Part shown: piece after piece, positions 16,019 to 24,636 of the stretch
Position numbering within the stretch: position 1 is the stretch's first letter
Layout: each line of letters begins with the position of its first letter
From: JAWPMT01 sp965601475
GTDB lineage: Bacteria > Bacteroidota > Bacteroidia > Cytophagales > Cyclobacteriaceae
DNA length: 64,000 nucleotides
Direction: 5' to 3'
Assembly (NCBI GenBank): GCA_965601475.1
Contig: OZ271832.1
Span: 6,014,001-6,078,000 of the forward strand
Position numbers and translations under genes: made by a program
The notes under the pieces: generated by a model
The model's input: only the letters and a program-made list of their open reading frames with translations
Database searches by the model: none
What the model was told of the DNA's origin: nothing

Positions 16019-19000
16019 CTTTGGAATCGAACCAAATACTTCCCCCAGCCTGCTCAATGCCCTTTTTCGCAATAGCCAACCCAATGCCGCTTCCCTTTTC
16101 TTTTGTACTAAAATACGGGGTAAATATTTTATGACTTATTTCCTCAGGTATTCCAAAACCATGGTCAGTGAACTGAATCTTCACTTTTTTCTGCTCACTC
16201 TCCATACTCACATCAATGTTCACAGGTTCGTTCTCTGTAGCCTGAATTCCATTGAGTAGTAGATTATTGAACACACGATTCAGAATCTTAGGATCAGCAA
16301 GCACCAACAGGTCCTGCTGACCATCAAATTCAATGTTTACATTCTTTGAACGATATAAGTCGCAAACTTCTTTCGCCAACCTCGTCACATTTACGACTTC
16401 GCTATTTGGAGCGGGCATCTTGGCAAAGGCAGAGAAGGAGTCAGCGATATCAGAAAGTGAATCAATTTGGTTGATGAGTGACTGCAACATGGCGCTCTTC
16501 TCGTCGGAAGCATCCATACGCCGCAATATCTGCTGAATTTTGAGTCGCATAGGTGTCAGTGGGTTCTTGATTTCATGTGCCACCTGTCGGGCGATTTCCT
16601 TCCAGGCCGTTTCCTTCTGGCTTTGGGCCAAAGCCGCCTTACTTGCTTCAAGCTTTCGCAACATGCCGTTATATTCCGCCACCAGCCTGCCGATTTCATC
16701 CTCACCTTGATAGATGATCGGCTCATTATCGGCTTCCAGGTTGGTTGCACGCAGTGCCCGGCTTATCGTGGTAATGGGGAAAGTGATGTTCCGAATTACA
16801 AAATAACCCAGAAACGTACTGGCGATAAATATGGCTGCGAATACCATTACCAAATTTCCAAATACCTCCAACTGCTGTCGATTCAAGTGATTTTTTGACT
16901 CGAAGAACGGTATTGAAATTACCCCGAGTAATTGACCTGTACGTTGATCAATCACACCACGGTAAACCGAGCGGAATTCCAACAATGCAATCTGCTCATC
17001 AAAGACACTGGTTTGCTCAGGCTTTTCTTCGATGGCATGGAGTGCGGCAGGATTGATACGTTTCGAGACCAATTTCTTATTATAAATCCCAGGTTGACTG
17101 GAAGCCAACAGCTGCCCGGTTGCACTGTAGAGATTAAGATCGGCTCTCACAAGGTTTGAAGCGTCTTCCAACTCCTGAGAAACAGCGCTCAGATTGACTT
17201 GATTATTGTGAAAGTCTCTAAGATTTCGGTACATATTGTCGGCTACGGCAATACACCTTTTTTCATAGTTTCTTATGATTTCCTCTCTGTACGAAACATT
17301 GAGTAAATTCAGAATCACCACGCTCACCACCAGCAGCGGAAGAATGAACGAAGCTCCCAAATAGAGCTGGATCCGATTGGATAGAGACAGCTTAACTCCC
17401 CTTCCCAAAATTCTGGATAGTAGAAAATAGACGCCTAAGACAGTCAAGAATAGAATGAAATGAAAAGAGAAGTTGGCGAGCATTGACCTGATTGGATAAA
17501 CTTCAGAGATCACCACTACATAACCATCACCTTCGGCATGCCCCAACAGGTGATAGCCTTCGGTCTCCACTCCACCTCCTGATTGGAGGAGCTTTTCCCA
17601 CTTCCCCGGCTTGGAAAAAAAGTCGAAAGAGTAAGTCCCCCGGGAAAATACCAATTCAGCATTTTTGAAAAGCATGAAGTCAAACTGTCTCCTTTCCGCC
17701 ACCCCAAAGTCCAGTAGTGCGGGGTAAACAGTTCTCGGAATCACTTTCTTCCTTGTAAGTGTAATTAGCAAGCTGCCAACGGCTTTCTCCCCCACGCCTA
17801 GCGGCACAAGAGAGAGGTACTTCGGCCTTTCAAACCCCTCCCGGCTCTCCAGGAAGTAAACACCCTGACGAATTGGACCCAGACCATAGTCGGACAGGAT
17901 GTCCTGAAGATGAACAGCATTACCTCCCAGTGTTATGCCCACCGCATCGAACATGGTCAGCTCAACCTCGTATTCATCCAGAAAGCTTCTCAGGTAAGTG
18001 GACCGCAAACGATTCTCAATTTGTACCCTCGGTATTGCGGGATTGAGGAACCTTACTCTAATATTCGGATCGGATTGGATGTCCTCACCAATTTGGGCCA
18101 GTTCAGACTCTAACACCTTGTCCTCCGGACTCAAGAGGTACTGAGCAAAACGCCGCTTATCCAGCTTCTCAGTCTCTTCCGCAAATTTGTAGATCGCCGT
18201 AGTATTGACAAAAGCGGCCAAGGCAAACCCGATCAAAAGATAGAAGAAGGTGTTGTAGGAGAACTTCGTCAATGGTTGATTCAGCTCAAAAAATGCTATC
18301 AATAAGTACACCAAAGCGGTTATAACAACCGCGTAGGTCACAAGTGCCACCGGAGAGAGAAAACTGACGATAACCAATACACCACAGACACCTGCCAGCA
18401 CGGGAAAGCTGACCCTCATTTTTGCCAAGAGGCGCAAAAACACATGGTTCACAGCCAGCAGTACCAGGCTACCAATGAGCACAATGATATAGCTCACTAC
18501 CCTACCAGTGTCAATTCGAAGACTCCGCGAAATATCGATTTCCCAATCCCAAGCAAGCAAAGTCTGCTCAAGCAGGAAAAGATAGACCACATTCCATGCC
18601 ACAGCAAAAGACAGCACAAACAACAGACTCGCGGCATTCTTGCCATCCGCAAATCTGAGGACTCGGCGAAACAAACTCCTCGAAGTGTAGGTGAGTGCCT
18701 CCGTTCCTAACATCAGAGCCACTACCAGCAAAAAGATCGTTCTCAGGCCCGGTTCGATTGTAGGTGCAATCCATCCCGCAACCAGAAATATGCCCAATAG
18801 GAAGATGATCCAATATTTACGTCTGGCTCTGAATTGAAGATACAGCAACACTGTAATCAAAAGAATAGCACACCAGAATATGGAAATGGTTGATGACTGA
18901 AAAATTGGCTCCGACGTGACCTTGAAGCCAAAAATGGACTTGCCATCGACAATTACCTCTTCGCCCTCACCCGTAACAACTTCCACCTGGCTACCGTCAA

Positions 19001-19430
19001 AAATCTGTGCGTTTGAAAATGGCTGTACGTAGGTGTTCCGAAGGTCATAATCTAGAGTAAGGACAGTAATAGCATAGAACCGGTAATCTCCCCTTTGCAT
19101 AACACTCACCAGATATGTACCGGTTGATTCTGCATGGAAGAAGTGGTTTGTCACGACCTCATGATCTGAAAAATCGGGTACGTGTTGTATCGAATTCCAA
19201 TTGATCAGCTTGGCATTGTGATAGATCAGGACAATAACATCATCAAGCCGCTTACCTTCTTCGAAGATATATCCATCCCCAATATCCAGGGCTTGGTTGT
19301 GTTCCAGAATCCGCTTTTCGACATTCGCCTGAATGTTAGATTCAACCCGGTTCGAGCTGACGACATCAATGGCTGCCAGGACCAGTCCTGTCCCAAGCGT
19401 CAAACATGTCAACCACCAAAGGACCTTCAT
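15969..19430 (-). CDS. NtrY-like membrane sensor histidine kinase
   Basis: 1,153 residues. An N-terminal membrane anchor and extracytoplasmic domain (to about residue 175) is followed by a block of many hydrophobic segments (about 180-400), a second extracytoplasmic part, a last membrane pair, a HAMP-type linker, then HisKA and HATPase domains. The phospho-acceptor is in VAHEIKNPLTPMRLK (His near 952). The N box is NNLLLNGIQAT, and the G boxes are DHGFGIPEE and GSGIGLAIAKK. The layout fits NtrY-type kinases. No response regulator gene is adjacent, so its partner must be elsewhere. It follows the DUF983 gene by 25 bp, suggesting co-expression with the respiratory genes. Confidence 0.9.
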   Translation of the reverse strand: MKVLWWLTCLTLGTGLVLAAIDVVSSNRVESNIQANVEKRILEHNQALDIGDGYIFEEGKRLDDVIVLIYHNAKLINWNSIQHVPDFSDHEVVTNHFFHAESTGTYLVSVMQRGDYRFYAITVLTLDYDLRNTYVQPFSNAQIFDGSQVEVVTGEGEEVIVDGKSIFGFKVTSEPIFQSSTISIFWCAILLITVLLYLQFRARRKYWIIFLLGIFLVAGWIAPTIEPGLRTIFLLVVALMLGTEALTYTSRSLFRRVLRFADGKNAASLLFVLSFAVAWNVVYLFLLEQTLLAWDWEIDISRSLRIDTGRVVSYIIVLIGSLVLLAVNHVFLRLLAKMRVSFPVLAGVCGVLVIVSFLSPVALVTYAVVITALVYLLIAFFELNQPLTKFSYNTFFYLLIGFALAAFVNTTAIYKFAEETEKLDKRRFAQYLLSPEDKVLESELAQIGEDIQSDPNIRVRFLNPAIPRVQIENRLRSTYLRSFLDEYEVELTMFDAVGITLGGNAVHLQDILSDYGLGPIRQGVYFLESREGFERPKYLSLVPLGVGEKAVGSLLITLTRKKVIPRTVYPALLDFGVAERRQFDFMLFKNAELVFSRGTYSFDFFSKPGKWEKLLQSGGGVETEGYHLLGHAEGDGYVVVISEVYPIRSMLANFSFHFILFLTVLGVYFLLSRILGRGVKLSLSNRIQLYLGASFILPLLVVSVVILNLLNVSYREEIIRNYEKRCIAVADNMYRNLRDFHNNQVNLSAVSQELEDASNLVRADLNLYSATGQLLASSQPGIYNKKLVSKRINPAALHAIEEKPEQTSVFDEQIALLEFRSVYRGVIDQRTGQLLGVISIPFFESKNHLNRQQLEVFGNLVMVFAAIFIASTFLGYFVIRNITFPITTISRALRATNLEADNEPIIYQGEDEIGRLVAEYNGMLRKLEASKAALAQSQKETAWKEIARQVAHEIKNPLTPMRLKIQQILRRMDASDEKSAMLQSLINQIDSLSDIADSFSAFAKMPAPNSEVVNVTRLAKEVCDLYRSKNVNIEFDGQQDLLVLADPKILNRVFNNLLLNGIQATENEPVNIDVSMESEQKKVKIQFTDHGFGIPEEISHKIFTPYFSTKEKGSGIGLAIAKKGIEQAGGSIWFDSKVGEGTTFTILLPKVSD

Positions 19431-19455
19431 CAGGCGGGAAATTACTAAATACTGG

Positions 19456-19833
19456 CTATTTGCCGGGATCGTACCGTATCCCGCTAAATAAGTGCAAAAA
19501 CAGTAACCTGGATAATCGGAAATTGATTGGATAGGTAATCATAGAAACGACGGTTACCGACAAGATGTAGGTCACAAGGCCAGGATCCCCCAGCACGATA
19601 TTGAGAAAAACCACTACACTGATGAAAATCGCCACCGAGAATGCATAACTCACATACATCGCCCCAAAAAAGAAACCTGGCTCAACCTCATACTGAAGCC
19701 CGCAATGTGGACAGTTTTTTAAGGTAGAATTGAATTTCGTTATCTTCCACAGGGGATAAGCAAAAACCTCACCCTGCCTACATCTGGGACATTTGCCGTC
19801 TAATACGGCTGATAACGCTTTCCTTTGTTTCAT
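19456..19833 (-). CDS. DUF983 membrane protein with two zinc-ribbon-like CxxC motifs
   Basis: 125 residues. CPRCRQG and CPHCGLQYEVEPGFFFGAMY are the DUF983 signatures, followed by two membrane segments. The four Cys could bind a metal. DUF983 proteins commonly sit in oxidase clusters, which suggests an assembly role (inference). The start overlaps the previous gene by 56 bp, unusually much, yet no later Met exists before the first CxxC. Confidence 0.85.
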   Translation of the reverse strand: MKQRKALSAVLDGKCPRCRQGEVFAYPLWKITKFNSTLKNCPHCGLQYEVEPGFFFGAMYVSYAFSVAIFISVVVFLNIVLGDPGLVTYILSVTVVSMITYPINFRLSRLLFLHLFSGIRYDPGK

Positions 19834-20059
19834 TGACTTTGCTGTAACGGAACCACAGAAAGGCTACGACTCCAATCAATATATAAGGTGTAAAAAACAA
19901 GTATAAAATACCAAGGTTCAACCCGGCAGCCAAGGCCGTCTCTCCATGACTCACATTATTCACAACCTGAGTCCTACACATCGCACACTGTCCCTCAGTT
20001 ACGACAGTTGCAAGCAGTAAGAAAACAACACTTACCCATCTCATCTTTATTAAACTCAT
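19778..20059 (-). CDS. Small membrane protein with CxxC, oxidase-cluster type
   Basis: 93 residues. A signal-like N-terminus ends near TEGQ and is followed by CAMC (a CxxC pair), then an outer loop with NVSHGETALAAGLN and a membrane segment ending in a basic tail. No family name recognised. The CxxC facing the periplasm and the position in the oxidase cluster suggest copper delivery or thiol chemistry, but that is inference. ATGA overlap of 4 bp with the gene before it. Confidence 0.75.
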   Translation of the reverse strand: MSLIKMRWVSVVFLLLATVVTEGQCAMCRTQVVNNVSHGETALAAGLNLGILYLFFTPYILIGVVAFLWFRYSKVNETKESVISRIRRQMSQM

Positions 20060-20640
20060 ACCCAGGAATAATAATTCCTAATCATGAAATACACCACCAC
20101 ACCTGTCACTGATACATACAACCAAATAGGAAAAGTGAATTTGACCAGTTTTTTGTGTCTGTCGATCTTTTCTGTAAGCGCAAAATAGAAAGCGAAAAGC
20201 ACAAATGGAACAACCACTATCGACAGCAATATATGAGAAAGCAAAAAGAAGAGGTAAACGCCTCTAGACGATGACACTGCGGCCAATTCCGCGGCGGAAA
20301 GCACACCATCATTATTACTATCACCAAACTTCACGGAAGGTGCCGATGCATGGTAAATCACATAACTGATCAGAAAAAGAAGACCCAGGAACAAACTCAT
20401 GGTCATTAGGGTCCGATGCACCTGGATATTTCCTTGTTTGATCATGACAAAGGCTGCCACCAGCAACAAACTCGTGAGTGAATTGATTATCGCATTGATA
20501 TCTGGCAACACATAAACCCAACTCCCAGCTGCGATTTTCTGCGGTAGCAGCAACAATATCGCCACAGCAACCGGAATCAACACAGATACCCAAACGATAA
20601 GTTTAGTGCTAACTAGTGATCTATTTAGAACGCCTTCCAT
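20056..20640 (-). CDS. DUF420 membrane protein with an EF-hand-like loop
   Basis: 194 residues with five or six membrane segments. The DUF420 pattern shows in INSLTSLLLVAAFVMIKQGN, VHRTLM and SHILLSIVVVPFVL. DUF420 proteins resemble CtaM-type oxidase assembly factors. Between two helices it carries DSNNDGVLSAAE, which has Asp/Asn/Asp at positions 1, 3, 5, Gly at 6 and Glu at 12 of a canonical EF-hand calcium loop. It overlaps the previous gene by 20 bp. Confidence 0.85.
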   Translation of the reverse strand: MEGVLNRSLVSTKLIVWVSVLIPVAVAILLLLPQKIAAGSWVYVLPDINAIINSLTSLLLVAAFVMIKQGNIQVHRTLMTMSLFLGLLFLISYVIYHASAPSVKFGDSNNDGVLSAAELAAVSSSRGVYLFFLLSHILLSIVVVPFVLFAFYFALTEKIDRHKKLVKFTFPIWLYVSVTGVVVYFMIRNYYSWV

Positions 20641-21028
20641 CTATCAATTTTGTCAATAACTCCGATTCAATAATCAGTCGATCAACTTCCGCCAAATCAT
20701 AGGTATATTCCCCTACTAAGTAACCCTCCTCATCTACCAAAAGCAATTCAGCTGGTCCGCCATAGCAGCCCTCAGCAATCACCTGATCTCGACTAAAATA
20801 ATCGCTTGTAAAGGCATTTTGTTCTAACCTTAACCAATGGTTTTCAGCTTCAAGTGCAGAATCAACCACAAAAATTGCCGGCAAGCGATCGAGGCAGCGA
20901 TCTTCGATTTTAGTGATTCGGTCAAGTTGAAACTCGTTATTGCCGAAAAACTGTAAAAAAAGGTACCAGACAGCTGGTACCCCCAATATGATAACTAACA
21001 GTAGGTTCTTGATCTTCGGTTTGGCCAA
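20621..21028 (-). CDS. Short SCO-like membrane-anchored protein lacking the CxxxC motif
   Basis: 135 residues with an N-terminal membrane anchor (residues 8-27). The C-terminal part, ELLLVDEEGYLVGEYTYD then LAEVDRLI, resembles the end of the SCO1/SenC thioredoxin fold (F-x-LVD-x-G-x-I-x-G-x-Y). The copper-binding CxxxC and the later His of SCO are absent; the only Cys are in DRCLDR and EGCYGG. Its place, right after subunit IV, is where Bacteroidetes usually carry a SCO gene. It may be a shortened or diverged SCO, but this rests on a short similarity. Confidence 0.6.
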   Translation of the reverse strand: MAKPKIKNLLLVIILGVPAVWYLFLQFFGNNEFQLDRITKIEDRCLDRLPAIFVVDSALEAENHWLRLEQNAFTSDYFSRDQVIAEGCYGGPAELLLVDEEGYLVGEYTYDLAEVDRLIIESELLTKLIDGRRSK

Positions 21029-21029
21029 A

Positions 21030-21362
21030 TCAATTCAGCAGGTTGTAGACAGCGCTGGCTTGAAACAGTAGCACAAAAATCAGGAAAACAACAAACAGCA
21101 TCGGCAGGACGATGCTCATTTTCAAGGATCGCCTCTCATGCCCAAGGTGCATGAATTCCGATACAATGTAGTAAGCCTTAAATATCGTAAGCACAATAAA
21201 TACAACTATTCGCACCCATTTGTATTCGTGAGGCACAGTGAATGCAATGGCAAATTCCAAGGCCGTGATGGCCGCCAAATATAGGGTTACCCTCAGGAAA
21301 GTTTTTACTTTCTCCTTATTTACGGGTTTTACTTCAACGTTAGTAGTCTGCTCCATGATCAA
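21030..21362 (-). CDS. Cytochrome c oxidase subunit IV-type protein
   Basis: 110 residues with three membrane segments (about 26-45, 50-70 and 82-105). The middle helix TIFKAYYIVSEFMHLGHE is typical of bacterial COX4/CyoD-like subunits, a small stabilising subunit of the oxidase. The gene lies 6 bp after the second subunit III gene. Confidence 0.88.
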   Translation of the reverse strand: MIMEQTTNVEVKPVNKEKVKTFLRVTLYLAAITALEFAIAFTVPHEYKWVRIVVFIVLTIFKAYYIVSEFMHLGHERRSLKMSIVLPMLFVVFLIFVLLFQASAVYNLLN

Positions 21363-21368
21363 TTGAAA

Positions 21369-22118
21369 TTAAACGAGGTAGAAGAAAGTGAAAACAAATA
21401 CCCAAACCAGGTCGACAAAGTGCCAATACAATCCAACTTTCTCCACCATCTCATAGTGACCTCTTCTTTCCAAGGTTCCTACTACCGCCTGGTAGAAAAT
21501 AACAAAGTTGATCACAACCCCGCTGAAAACGTGAAATCCGTGAAATCCGGTAATGAAGAAGAAGAGTGCTGCAAAGTTGGCAGGGCCATATTGATTTTGT
21601 GTAAGACTGGCACCGTGAATGATGGACCCATCCAACCACATGCCGCCAGCCTCAGTCCCATGAATGAAGTGTGACCATTCCCAGGCCTGGCAACCTAGAA
21701 ATGTCAAGCCACCAACAATGGTCCAAAGCATCCACTTCTCGACTCCTCGCCTGTCCATTCTTTCGCCGGATTCCACTGCTAATACCATAGTGACACTACT
21801 CAGGATTAGAATAAAGGTCATAATACCAACAAATACCAATGGCGCCTCCAGGCCATGGAGGAAGGGTACCGCTTCAAATACCTTCTCAGGAATAGGCCAG
21901 TAAGACTGAGAAAAAACAAAATCTTCGACTGCTCCCTCATAGGCAGGATGACTGAAACGGATCATCCCATAGGTAATAAGAAGGGCAGAAAAAGTAAAGG
22001 CGTCAGAAAGCAGGAAGAACCACATCATGAGCTTGCCATAGCTCGCTTTCATTGGTGCTAACCCACCTGCCCAAGGACTCTTTTTTGACTCGTCAACGAC
22101 GACCACTGTACTAGACAT
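21369..22118 (-). CDS. Cytochrome c oxidase subunit III
   Basis: 249 residues with seven membrane segments, normal for subunit III. It has GWxEW-type features (FLGCQAWEWSHF) and the conserved GFHGFHVFSG and YWHFVDLVWVFVF stretches. It binds lipid in the oxidase and supports proton uptake in the family. It is the second of two subunit III-type genes in tandem and the longer one. Confidence 0.93.
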   Translation of the reverse strand: MSSTVVVVDESKKSPWAGGLAPMKASYGKLMMWFFLLSDAFTFSALLITYGMIRFSHPAYEGAVEDFVFSQSYWPIPEKVFEAVPFLHGLEAPLVFVGIMTFILILSSVTMVLAVESGERMDRRGVEKWMLWTIVGGLTFLGCQAWEWSHFIHGTEAGGMWLDGSIIHGASLTQNQYGPANFAALFFFITGFHGFHVFSGVVINFVIFYQAVVGTLERRGHYEMVEKVGLYWHFVDLVWVFVFTFFYLV

Positions 22119-22131
22119 AGAAGAGATTAGG

Positions 22132-22719
22132 TTATGAATTATTTACGATCAAAAATATATACAAATACAACCAAAGTCCACCCAGAAAATGCCAATAGGT
22201 AGCACACATCTCAATACTCAACATATTCTTGCTGTGTACCTTATAGGCGAATGCCCTGGAGACCACCACGATCAAAAACACCAGGCCACCCAAAAGATGG
22301 GCTACGTGTAATCCCGTGAACACATAGATGAACGAACCGGCAGGATTACCCACGAAATAGATGCCTTGAGCTACAAGTTCTCCCCAGGACAAATATTGAC
22401 CTACTGAAAACCCAATCGCCAACAGACCAGTAATGGCCAGGCCCAATCTGATATTCAGTAGTTGATTGCGCTTAGCCGCTATGTAAGCAAAATGCATGGA
22501 AATACTACTCAGGACAATGAGTACTGAGGTAACCTTAAACAACTCTGGAAACTGAATAATTAGCCAATCCCCTTCCGCCTTTTTGACAATGTACGCACTG
22601 GTCAATGAGGCAAAAATCATCACCACCGTAATCATGAATACCCACAATCCGAATTTCTTCGGATTCATAGACCTCACCTTACCAACACCATCAGATATTA
22701 CAGATGCTCCTACAGACAT
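22132..22719 (-). CDS. Heme-copper oxidase subunit III-type protein (first copy)
   Basis: 195 residues, five membrane segments. Contains KFGLWVFMITVVMIFASL, TGLHVAHLLGG and YWHFLGGLWLYLY, all subunit III marks. The short form lacks the first two helices, as in many Bacteroidetes. Two subunit III genes side by side are common in this phylum. The gene lies 4 bp after ctaB. Confidence 0.92.
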   Translation of the reverse strand: MSVGASVISDGVGKVRSMNPKKFGLWVFMITVVMIFASLTSAYIVKKAEGDWLIIQFPELFKVTSVLIVLSSISMHFAYIAAKRNQLLNIRLGLAITGLLAIGFSVGQYLSWGELVAQGIYFVGNPAGSFIYVFTGLHVAHLLGGLVFLIVVVSRAFAYKVHSKNMLSIEMCATYWHFLGGLWLYLYIFLIVNNS

Positions 22720-22723
22720 AAAC

Positions 22724-23608
22724 TCAGACTTTATCGATTAAATAAGCTATTTGTACTACTGGCAGGTACATAAAAGAACTAAACATGATCTTCAGGGCTG
22801 ACTTCCGTGAATTGTCTTTCATCAATTGGAAGGTCTGACTCAAAAACAACACACCACATACTGTCGCCACTACCCCACTCGTAAGCCCTGTGATGCCAAA
22901 ATAGCTTGGCAGTAATCCCAGAGGCAGCAAAAACAAGGTGTAAATCATTATATTGATTGCGGTATTCAGATCCTTCTTTCCGCCGCCGGGAAGCAATTTG
23001 AAACCTGCCTTACGGTAATCCTCATCAGCGACCCAGGCTATGGCCCAGAAGTGCGGAAATTGCCAAATGAACTGTATTCCAAATATGAGTAGCGCCTCAT
23101 GCGAAATCACACCCGCCGCGGCCACCCATCCGATCAAGGGCGGCAATGCACCAGGGACGGCGCCCACGAAAACAGCAATCGGACCCACTCTTTTCAAAGG
23201 CGTGTAAACAAAGGCATACAATACCAACGACAATAGCGAAAGGCCCAAGGTTAGATAATTCGAAGACCACAGAATGAGAGCACTTCCGAGAATAGCTAAA
23301 ACGAATGTCAAGATGGAAGCTTCCGTATCACTTACCCGATTTGTAGGGATGGGGCGCGACTCTGTACGCTTCATCATCAGATCGTAGCCCTTCTCGGCTA
23401 TTTGATTGATGGTAACTGAAGCCCCGCTGATCATGAATCCACCCAGGAGAAACAACACAAAATCAGCCCAAATGAATGGGTGATTGGACGCAAGCAAGTA
23501 ACCGAAGGCAGAAGAGAATACTACCAGTCCGCTCAATCTCAACTTGACTAATTCAAGATAAGCTTGAGCTTTTTGCCAAATGAAGTCTGAACCGACGGTC
23601 GCAATCAC
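22724..23608 (-). CDS. ctaB: Protoheme IX farnesyltransferase (heme O synthase)
   Basis: Converts heme B to heme O, the first step toward heme A. 294 residues, multi-spanning UbiA-type prenyltransferase. The first Asp-rich region is modified as NQIAEKGYDLMMKRTESRP, with the conserved RT-x-x-RP. The second is FWAIAWVADEDYRKAG. It overlaps ctaA by 4 bp and supplies the oxidase encoded alongside. Confidence 0.94.
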   Translation of the reverse strand: MIATVGSDFIWQKAQAYLELVKLRLSGLVVFSSAFGYLLASNHPFIWADFVLFLLGGFMISGASVTINQIAEKGYDLMMKRTESRPIPTNRVSDTEASILTFVLAILGSALILWSSNYLTLGLSLLSLVLYAFVYTPLKRVGPIAVFVGAVPGALPPLIGWVAAAGVISHEALLIFGIQFIWQFPHFWAIAWVADEDYRKAGFKLLPGGGKKDLNTAINIMIYTLFLLPLGLLPSYFGITGLTSGVVATVCGVLFLSQTFQLMKDNSRKSALKIMFSSFMYLPVVQIAYLIDKV

Positions 23609-24636
23609 GAGGTAGCTACTTTAAAGTTGGTTTGCAAAACTAAATAATAAAGAAGGCCGAACAACATGGCTGAAGCTAACAAATGCATAGGCTGAATCAT
23701 TTTGGGAACATCGAAATAGGCCATAATGGCTCCGCCAACAATCTCCAGTACCAACAGCGCCACAACACCCAAATACATCTTACCAACAGGAGTTTTGTGA
23801 GCTTTGTTTTTCCATATCAGCCACAGGCCATATAGCGCGATCGCCAGAATCAACAGTGAAAATGATCGATGAACGAAAAAAACCAGCTCCATGTTCGGCA
23901 TCAACTGGTCCCTACCCATACCCTGCGCCAGGAGCCTGTCAATGACTTCCCTAACTCCAGTACCCATGAATATTTGAATTATCAAAAGCACAAAAAGGCT
24001 TGTAGCAACCCATCGCAGGTTTTTAGACCCGACAGACCTGCTGCGTTCTCCCGTCAGGAAATAGGTATGAACTAGCAAACCAACCAAAAGCAACGCCAGT
24101 CCCATATGAAAAGAAATGAATCCCGGTAGCAAATTCGTAGAGACAACCAACGAACCCACCCATCCCTGGAAAAGTACAAGAACCAAACCAGCTATGCTTA
24201 TCACTGTTACTGACCTATTGGTTTTCCACAGGAACAGCGCGTAATAGACATAGATCAGAATTAACAGCCCGATGACAACGCCAATAAGTCTGTTGATGTA
24301 TTCGATCCAGGCAGTCCAAACATCATAATCATGTGATTCTTGAATGGAGGGATCATTTACCACCTGAACAGCAAGCTCCTCCCAACCCAGAGCACTCATC
24401 ATAGACGCGAGCCTCAGGTTCTTCTCAACGCGTTTTTCTGTGTAACGATCCTGGTAGCCTCTTGGCAGTTGATCCTCGCTTGTAGGAGGTATGTATTGTC
24501 CGAAGCATTTCGGCCAGTCCGGACATCCCATACCGGACTCCGTTACTCTAACAATGCTACCGACTGCTATTAGAAAAAGAACAGCCAGGATCGTCGTTAG
24601 ATTAACGATCCTGAACCGTTTAATATCATGCCTCAT
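23605..24636 (-). CDS. ctaA: Heme A synthase
   Basis: Oxidises heme O to heme A. 343 residues, eight membrane segments. Seen: GSIVRVTESGMGCPDWPKC near the start (conserved RxTxSGxGCPDWP), EYINRLIGV, and His in FISFHMG, FFVHRSFS and PMHLL as heme ligands. It overlaps ctaD by 11 bp and ctaB by 4 bp, so all three are probably translated from one message. Confidence 0.95.
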   Translation of the reverse strand: MRHDIKRFRIVNLTTILAVLFLIAVGSIVRVTESGMGCPDWPKCFGQYIPPTSEDQLPRGYQDRYTEKRVEKNLRLASMMSALGWEELAVQVVNDPSIQESHDYDVWTAWIEYINRLIGVVIGLLILIYVYYALFLWKTNRSVTVISIAGLVLVLFQGWVGSLVVSTNLLPGFISFHMGLALLLVGLLVHTYFLTGERSRSVGSKNLRWVATSLFVLLIIQIFMGTGVREVIDRLLAQGMGRDQLMPNMELVFFVHRSFSLLILAIALYGLWLIWKNKAHKTPVGKMYLGVVALLVLEIVGGAIMAYFDVPKMIQPMHLLASAMLFGLLYYLVLQTNFKVATS

